From Iris pallida (Eukaryota; Streptophyta; Magnoliopsida; Asparagales; Iridaceae): DNA of 64,000 bases. The translations under genes were made by a program, and so were the position numbers. Of this stretch, positions 56,723 to 64,000 are shown one piece after another. The notes below the pieces were generated by a model. That model made no database searches and was not told the DNA's origin. It was given only the letters and a program-made list of their open reading frames with translations. Every line of letters begins with the position of its first letter. The first letter of the stretch is position 1. The stretch is taken from contig JANAVB010005597.1 of the NCBI GenBank assembly GCA_029216955.1, positions 47,718,703-47,782,702 of the forward strand, given 5' to 3'.

Positions 56723-56812
56723 TTCTCCGGCTCGGCAGATGCTAAAAAAAAATTCGAATCTGCACCTTCCGCGCCCAGACCCCCATTGCTACCACTAGAC
56801 CATAAGCCACGG
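56723..56812 (-). mobile_element. SINE-like tRNA-derived fragment
   Basis: On the minus strand TGGTCTAGTGGTAGCAATGG resembles an A box, followed after about 30 bp by GCAGATTCGAATT, a B-box-like block, then a T-run and GCATCTGCCGAGCC. Different family from the SINEs at 17.8, 22.5 and 32.2 kb. No target duplication found. Confidence 0.5.
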
Positions 56813-57176
56813 ACAAAAATTTGTCGATTTCATTTCCCAAACCACATACAAGAGGGAGATGTTTATCCTCCTATACATTAGTTTGCCTTGTTTTTTTTCC
56901 TCTTTTCTTGAGGCCTCCTCCAAGATGTTATTCAACCCCCTCGCCAATCTGTTCAGATGGTCAAACTTTTTTTTCTTCCTTTTATGATGTTGCCAGTCTC
57001 CAAGATGTTTGACACTGGCAGGAGAGGCAGAGAGACATTCAAGTCTCATTTCTTCTAGTCTCTTTTCTCAACTAGTCTCATCTCAACAATTTTTTGTGTA
57101 AGACAGACTAATTTAAAAAGGTTCATTCAGAAGTGTTGGGACGAATTGGCAGAATAAAAATATTATCAAATGGACA

Positions 57177-57251
57177 GAAACTGTCAAGAACCGAAGTATC
57201 CGAAACTGTCAAGAACCGAAGTATCCGAAACTGTCAAGAACCGAAGTATCC
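57177..57251. repeat. 25-bp unit repeated three times
   Basis: GAAACTGTCAAGAACCGAAG plus TATCC occurs at 57177, 57202 and 57227 without a mismatch. The frame stays open across it because 75 is divisible by three, but no protein family is recognised. Confidence 0.92.
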
Positions 57252-58419
57252 ACGCAAACAATATTTACATAGAAATTCCGCTGGAGAAAATTACGGAATG
57301 ATCAGAGTCGAATTCAGAAAAGTTTCACAAGTAAATAAAGAAAATGTATCAACTTTCCTTCAACTTCTTCCACCGAATACAAATAGATCATCAAAATTAT
57401 TTTAGACGAAAATATTACAAACAGAATTGAACAATGTTACCGGATAACAAGAACTCGATAGAGATTCACTTGTCAAATACATGATATGAATCCCTCTGAA
57501 CGATTTCCTCCGAATCAACAACACTCTCATAAAAAAACTACTCTCTTAAAGATTGCAAATTTGAAAATTCTCTCTTGTGATAAATATGGCTGTTGTAGAA
57601 ATATTTTGTTTATTTCAACCTAGTCACAAGATAATTCTGGTTGTGCAAACCAAACCAAAGATTCATATTAAAAAAAAAAAAAAATCGTCCACTTCTCAGA
57701 CCTGACACCCATCGGTGGTATATAGTGGGAGCAAAAAATTTTACACAAAAATTTGTGGACAATTTTTTTTTAACGTTTTAAAGCTTTGCCGACGACAATA
57801 ACAACAACATACCAGTAGCATGCTGTTACCTATGAATGAGTTCAAATCAACTCAATTTTGTCGTCTTTGACTTTCTGAGCTTGTCCGACACACACGGCTG
57901 GTATTCTTCGGCAAAAGAAATCCCATCCATCACCAACAAAAAAAAAGAACCTTGAAATTACCCAGTGGAACAAGAGACTAGTGGATGAATTGAATCGACT
58001 CAAAGTGCGTGTAGCATGTTTTGAAAGGGAATATAGAGGAAGACTACGAAGAGAAATTGTGTGTCGGTCGGCATCATCCATCGTGAGACAACATTTACGT
58101 ACGGTCTAAATATGTCGTGATTTGAGATGCTCGTTTTGATTGTGATCTGATCTGTCAGGTTCTGGAGGCAACTTAATCTGTGTTCTGCCATTTAAAAGGA
58201 ATCTAATCCGAATGGTTGTGTTATCCAGCTACGTGTAGCCCATTATACACGCTTGTCCTTCATTTCCAACAGGGCCGGCTCGGAAAATTGGATTTATTCG
58301 AGTCGGAATTTATTTTGATTGTCGTTTGATCTTTGTTGTGGACTAGGCCTCGTGGAAGATTACCTGTGATTCTAACTTTTTACAAGTCACCCTAGACATG
58401 AAAGATTGTCCTAAGAGCA
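57252..58419. other. gene-less stretch
   Basis: Short frames only. Nothing recognised. Confidence 0.35.
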
Positions 58420-58690
58420 TCATTAGTAAGGCTCAACCCATTTTCCAGATTCTAAATTTTGAATATTTTATTGTAATCTTATTGTTCAATATCAATAAAG
58501 AGTACTTTTGAATAATTTGTGTGTTGCTTCTAAATTTTTTCTGCATGTTTCAATATTTCTGCTTGAGACTTATCTGCGACGACCCCGTCGCAGTCGCTGT
58601 AATTGGCCGTTATGAAACTGCCTTGCACGAGCGCAATCTAGGCTCGTGCGGCATCACGTCTTAGCAAGAACGATCGCTCATACGGAAGCG
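58420..58690 (+). mobile_element. 3' end of another LTR of the LARD-like family
   Basis: Contains TCAATATCAATAAAGAG, TTTCAATATTTCTGCTTG, ACGACCCCGTCGC, the hairpin GCACGAGC / GCTCGTGC (58625-58649) and the AACGATCGCTCATACGG block, as in 61468-61695. The last bases have drifted (GAGGCATGACGG) and no primer-binding site follows, so this is a fragment. Confidence 0.75.
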
Positions 58691-59290
58691 AGGCATGACG
58701 GTGCCCCATCCCTACATCGTGTCCCGTTTTCGTCCACGGGGTGTGCGAAAAAGGAACACTGTCGCTATCGATTCGGTCAGGACCGATAGGTCGGGATCGG
58801 CCGAGTCGATCGAACGGGAACGGTTGAATTAAGATCCATTCCACATTATGGAATGGTTTCTTCGGAACCAAGTCCCATATTCAGCGGGTTGCGCCTCGAG
58901 GATTGGCTCTGCGGCTGAGTCGGCAGAGACCTCCCGTTGCTCTGGTTTTCATGCCGCACTTGATTTGGCTTTGGCTTTGGTTTTCGTGAATGCGTTTTTC
59001 ATGAATATTTCCGATGGATTTTTCTTGACTTGCGTTTTCGAGCTTCGCATTTATATCAAAATTTCTTCAATTACACAATGTTCTAATCAGTTGCTTATGC
59101 GAATGCAGGTGATCGCGTAGGTGACGTCAGCGCAGCCAACCGGTCGCTCGCTTGAAGCAAGTCTAAGATGAGTGGCTGACCTCCTTCGCCTCGTCCCTCT
59201 ACTTCAAAATCAATATAAAATTAAATGAATGCTTGTCATAATAGTGTAGAATCAAAGAAATCGTGGAACGATTCTTCACGAAACACTTGC
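58691..59290. other. gene-less stretch between two LTR copies
   Basis: Possibly leftover internal sequence of the older element. Frames are short and without domains. Confidence 0.35.
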
Positions 59291-61695
59291 TGTAGTGCCC
59301 CGTCCCGCAAAGTCAATAGGAGGAATCGAAACGCCGACGGCGTTCGGACTTAGCCTTGCAACGGCTTGCTCGGAGACATCGCTCAGGTGGGGTAGTTTCG
59401 GTGAACTTGCCTCATCTTTGCCTTCACATAATAAATCGTGTTTTCAACTTGCACAAGTAGGCTTAATAATAAAAGAGATGAATCCACATAGCTAAGGGAA
59501 TAATCTCGATGGGTCAAAATGAGTTAGAACATGGAAAACGTCCCACGGTCGGCTTAGAGTTGGTGCACGGCGTGCTTTGAAAATGACACTCGGTCCTTCG
59601 TCCCGTGGCTTGGGAGAAGGAAAGTTGGTCTTCGACACAAAGTTATGAAATAGCCTAAGTCATAGGCGTCGCCTGCGTGAATGCTTGTTAAAGCATGCAC
59701 GGTCCCGTCGAATTGTCCCGACACTTGAGTTGGCCTAAGTCATAGGCGTTGCCCACGTAAATGCTCGACAAAGCATACACGTTTCCATAACGCAAGGCTT
59801 GGCATAGCCTTTGCTCATCCCTTAAGTCAAGTTATAGGCTCGATTAAGTTAGGCAAAGTTATGCCGATCGACCTAAGTCATTTCTAGTGCTGTCCCGCTC
59901 TTTCTGCGGTTGTCAACTTAAATAGTCCCACGATCCCACGGCCCGTCATATAAAGTATGACTTGGGCGATAGCGCCGCGTAGAGCGGAAGTCGAGTTGAG
60001 GCACGATTGCACGATCCTAGAGTTTTTAAAGGCACGGGCCACGATTGATTAGTTGAGTTTTGGAAAGTGTCTAAATAAGTTGTTGTCTTGAGTTAAAAGA
60101 AAGGAAGAAAGAAAGAAATGCTCACGACTGGGTCGTTGAGGCAAGAAAGAACAATGCTCGCGACTACGGGTCGTCGAGGCAAGATCTCAGATGTGAGAAA
60201 TGGCACTAAAAGAGAGGAATGGCACTAAAAGAGATGGTAACACCAGAAGTGAATGACTATGTGAGACGTCAGTTTGAGTCGGTCTTGCATGGTCATGGAC
60301 AACTTGTCGACAAGGTAGAGTTTCCCCGAATCGGCAACCTGTGGCGCCACGGGACCGATTGCGGCCTAAGGAAACATAAAGGCTCTGGGAGCCAAGCTGC
60401 GCCTGGGGCAAAGTATTCGGTGGACGCGGAATAGGGCTAGCTACCCAAAGAAGGTCCATCCTATACTCAGCAAAAAGGAGTCCACTATGGCTCTGGGAGT
60501 CAGTGACCAAATCATATAGATGAGTCGGCATAGCGGCAGATCCGCGTGAGTGCCTTTGGATTGAGTTAAGTTGAGTTGTTGAAGGTGTGTGTACAAGTTA
60601 GAGTACAAATGTTTGGGCTTAAGAATGGCTACAACATAGGCAACGTGCTTCGGCACGAGATGTGGCATTGAGTCTCGAGTTGTCGGCATATAGTTGCATA
60701 AGTTGGCTGAGTTGTTGAGTGTAAGTCGGGAAACCGCCGCAAGGCAAAGTCAGTCGTGTGACACTAAACCCACAAGTCTTGATTGGGTCAGTTGGCGATC
60801 AAAGTAACAAAGGGGGCCGCGAGGCGGCGATATGGTTGAGTCGCACTGAGTTGCGAGGCACGACACAAAGGAGTTATAGCACGGTCGTAAGGAAATTGGG
60901 TACTACCGCGTAGTTGCGTCTCTGATTTTGGCCGAAAGGCAAGCACGACCTGATAGGTTAACGTTGTGGCACGAGAAGTGGTCTAGAGGCAAAGTATGAG
61001 TAACGTTGACATTGCAAGCACGGGATGGTTTTGACACACAAGTTGCGCCAAGGCGCCGGTCCTAAAACTGAACCTAAGGCAAGAGTAGAAAGACAATCGA
61101 AAAGGGATTTAAGCTGCACAAAGTAAATGAACGTGTAGGTTTTGTATGGGTGGGCGAGAAGCTCACTCCACCAGTACAGTGGTACTGACACCCACACAGT
61201 GTTTCATGTGCAGGCACAGGTAGAAGCTCGTGGTGCGGAGCTCGCTTAGATGCGTCGAGGCACGAAGTTCCTTGGCGAGTCGAAGCGTACAGCTGTGTGA
61301 TCTGAAGACTTATACAGGACATAATGTATGGACATCGCCTTCCGAAGCTTTCGCTGGATTCAAGTATTGTATCGAGAGATGGGAGAGAGCAGAGTGACTT
61401 GTAAATGAGAGAAAAGTGAGCACGAGAGACATTGAAATTTGGCCTTGCGCCCACAAATGTAATCTTGTATTCAATATCAATAAAGAGCTTCTTTTGAATA
61501 ACTTGTGTTCATGTGTTACTTGTTCTTAAATTCCGCTGTATGTTTCAATATTTCTGCTTGGGACTTCTGTGCGATGACCCCGTCGCCGCCGATGAAATCG
61601 ACCGTTATGGAATTGCCTTGCACGAGCGCAATCTAGGCTCGTGCGGCATCACGCCTTAGCGAGGACGATCGCTCCTACGGGAGCGGGACGTGACA
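59291..61695 (+). mobile_element. 2.4-kb 5' LTR of a LARD-like retrotransposon
   Basis: Starts TGTAGTGCCCCGTCCCGC and ends GGGACGTGACA, followed at once by a primer-binding site. The poly(A) region TCAATATCAATAAAGAG lies at about 61470. Frames inside are short and unrelated. It is homologous to the LTRs at 6210 and 11824, though considerably diverged. As the right half of the element is outside the window, the second LTR cannot be seen. Confidence 0.8.
61620..61644 (+). other. conserved hairpin before the primer-binding site
   Basis: Stem GCACGAGC / GCTCGTGC with loop GCAATCTAG. Compare 8237-8261, where stem position six pairs G-C instead of A-T and the loop is GCAACCTAG. A second small stem CGCTCC / GGAGCG follows at about 61668-61684. 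Confidence 0.75.
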
Positions 61696-61698
61696 TAG

Positions 61699-61710
61699 TG
61701 GTATCAGAGT
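61699..61710 (+). other. primer-binding site, initiator tRNA-Met
   Basis: TGGTATCAGAGT, three bases after the LTR end; it matches the usual plant TGGTATCAGAGC at 11 of 12 positions. Confidence 0.88.
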
Positions 61711-64000
61711 ACGGCTTTACGTCCTTGGACCGTCGATTGAATTCTTTAACTTTGATGTTTCCGCAAAACTCTGTTGCTTCCGCAAGTTGTTATCGTTGGT
61801 GCGCTCTCTCTCAAATGTTCCTCGGCATGTCCATACAATAAGTCTAAATATTTTTGAAAGCTCGTACAAGCGTTTAATCTAACGCATCGATAGGCCGTTG
61901 CCAAATGCGTCGATAGGGCCTTTGTGCCGAACGTTGCAAACTTGACTCGATAGAAAATATGTGCTAATGTTAGCAAAGTTGCATGTGTGCCCGAATAGTC
62001 CTACGTTGACCTTAGCAAGTCGCGTGTATGCCTAATTCGTCCAATGTCGACCCTAGCAAATGAGCATGCAAACTCGAATGAAAGTCCGCACAGGATGGCT
62101 ATGCACACGGCCTTTTGGCTAAGTGGTGTTTCGCGTCGCGCACCTCGACATTTTGGTGCAAACGAGTCGCGAGCGATATTAAGTATCGTTCGGTCGGGAA
62201 CGGAGATGCACTTGGAGTGTCTATCGATAGGAACGCTATCGGACTAACGCTTAGGCGTACACGAGAGATTGATTTGGATTTCGAAGAAATAAGTGCGAAC
62301 GACTTAGTGCGTCGATGCGACGCGAGCGACTACTCTAGCAATTCGTCGAACGAATCTGAAGGATGTCTTAGCGAATGACGCGAATGTGATTGAGGACTAG
62401 ATCTTATGGCTTGAATCCGAGTGGTGTATGTGATAGGTTCGGAGAAGAATAAGAATGAGTGTCGACGAGTAGTCGAGTGGCTCGAATCCGAGTGGTGTAT
62501 GGTTCGTCTTGGAAATTGTTCGAATGAATATTGAGGATTACGAGTATGTCGGCGAGGCGATGCGATCGCGCAAAGCCTTAGAACGCGTCACGCTTAGTTG
62601 GTCGTGACTTCGAATGTCCCAAACGAGCATCTCGTTCGGACAACTTGTGATTGTGCAACGCGAGTTAGAACACGATTTGAAAAGATAAATAAAATGAATG
62701 GTCTTGATCGAGGAAACTTAGAGGATCGTACGTACGATTTTGGATTGGTGCAACTGAAATATGACTTGAGTTTTGAATAACAATTTTGAAACGAGCTTGA
62801 GGAAAAGAAAAAGCGACTGAACTTGATCTTGAGTGTTGAGGAAATTGAGGAATGTCCAGTTCGGACGACAGCATCAATGCACGACTCGAAATTGGTTGGA
62901 AGGAAGATCGTCAGGTTACGCATATCGTCAATGGTATTGAGGCGTATCAAAGATCGATATGTGATAACTCGGGGGTACTCTGATTCGACAAATGACGATC
63001 GTGCAAATATCATTGTTCCGATGGATGTTATAATCGAGATGTTAAAATGTGTCGAGGAAAAGATAGACTTGGCTCGAGGATTTTCTAAGTTGAATAAATG
63101 ACGATCGAACTTGGCTTGGATGAAAACTGGAATGTTTGGATTTGCTTTGTCGATAACCACAACGTTGACGTTCTTGTCTTATGCGAGTGCTACTCCAGCC
63201 TCGCACATGCGTCACGCCGATTAGGGCGATCACTCTGAGTGAGTGCTGGTATGGTGATTCATACAGTGGGAGTGGTCGAACTTGCACGGTGTGACAATTT
63301 GTGCTTCGACTTGTGGTTTGACGCGAAGATAGACTCGAGATTGAATTGGTGTGCGTGTCGATTGAACTTGAGGATTGAGTAGGTCCAATCCGCGTATCGA
63401 GAATGAATGAGTCTAAACTCAAACAAGAGTTACGCCCCGATGAGAATGATTATTTCGTGGGAGCGTTGCATGGTGATTCATGAACCACCGCGGATTTTCA
63501 GACTCGCGTGAGATTGGGGCGCAACGTATTGTCGAGCGAGACGACCTCGTGATCGAATACATGAATTGGTTAGAATTGGTGAATCGAAGGGATTCGAATA
63601 TACGCAACACGTGCCGTAATGCGAATTAGGTGATCGTACTCGATGTTTAGAAATCTGAGTGGCACGAGCTTGGGTAGAAAATCTCGTATGATCGACTTTG
63701 GTTTGACCCTAGGATTGGGGTCAGTGTTGGCATTATTGTTGGGGAACTATGATTCCAATCCTGACATTGACTTAGTCTCGAAAAGAAATAGCCTAGCGGT
63801 TAGGCGAGACGCCCTGTTTCAAGTGTTAGCAATCGGAAGGATTGATCTTGAGGATTGGAATGGATAGATGGCGTGAATCACGAATGTAGGAAACCCTGCT
63901 CACGAGATTCGGCTGACATGTATATATTTCAGGGACGCTTGGGTATGTGCACGATGCGACTCGAGTGAGAATGACAAATTTTCTATCATGCGGCTTGGCT
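61711..64000 (+). mobile_element. non-coding internal region of the LARD-like element (continues beyond window)
   Basis: No gag, protease, reverse-transcriptase, RNase H or integrase signature in any frame in the first 2.3 kb. The longest frame (minus strand, 62594-63160) has no recognisable domain. From about 63190 it aligns with 191-1354. A plausible reading is a large retrotransposon derivative that relies on enzymes of a related element. A coding region further right cannot be excluded. Confidence 0.65.

Noticed and set aside
62594..63160. 188-aa minus-strand frame in the retroelement interior
   Set aside because: Serine- and phenylalanine-rich, no domain, opposite to the element's orientation, and not seen as a conserved frame in the related copy at 191-1354.

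Overview
This window is nuclear DNA from a flowering plant. The evidence is two recognisable plant genes plus one plant-type hypothetical gene, a nuclear gene with introns of 1.4-6.4 kb, a strong-context plant ATG, and a dense load of plant transposon classes: Tourist-, Mutator- and hAT-type MITEs, tRNA-derived SINEs, L1- and RTE-type LINEs, and LTR elements with an initiator-tRNA-Met primer site. The GC-rich third codon positions of the two compact genes at 18.8 kb and 25.5 kb would fit a monocot or magnoliid. That is a weak guess and the species cannot be named.

Layout. 1-4.4 kb: retroelement debris, including a fragment of a large non-coding LTR element caught between two inverted LTR termini, then AT-rich sequence and a ~159-bp tandem repeat. 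4.4-15.7 kb: a very recent direct tandem duplication of a 5.6-kb block (about 15 substitutions seen between copies). Each copy carries a 2.1-kb LTR-like sequence, and neither copy holds a convincing gene. 15.7-18.7 kb: a chain of Tourist-like MITEs sharing TAA target sites, a SINE and a Mutator-type MITE that lies in the promoter of the next gene. 18.8-19.3 kb: a small intronless gene for a 150-aa protein of a plant family without known function. 20-25 kb: two decayed copies of one LINE family, broken by a hAT MITE, a SINE, a foldback element and microsatellites. 25.5-26.5 kb: an intronless GeBP/STOREKEEPER-type (DUF573) DNA-binding protein gene. 26.5-43.8 kb: gene-poor, with many small transposons and, at 33.0-33.7 kb, a striking array of about 23 palindromic ~30-bp units. 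43.8-55.7 kb: a PRP38B/SRL1-type splicing-factor gene. Its coding sequence joins in phase from four exons into a 416-aa protein, and its introns carry MITEs, LINE pieces and other repeats. 55.7-64 kb: more repeats, ending in a 2.4-kb LTR, a primer-binding site and the start of a non-coding internal region that runs off the window. That internal region is the same family as the fragment at 191-1354.

The three genes do not form a functional unit. One is a putative transcription factor, one a spliceosome-associated RS-type protein, and one is unassigned. The rest is transposon biology. The most unusual structures are the palindromic array, the recent tandem duplication, and a hairpin just upstream of the primer-binding site that shows a compensatory base change between LTR copies.
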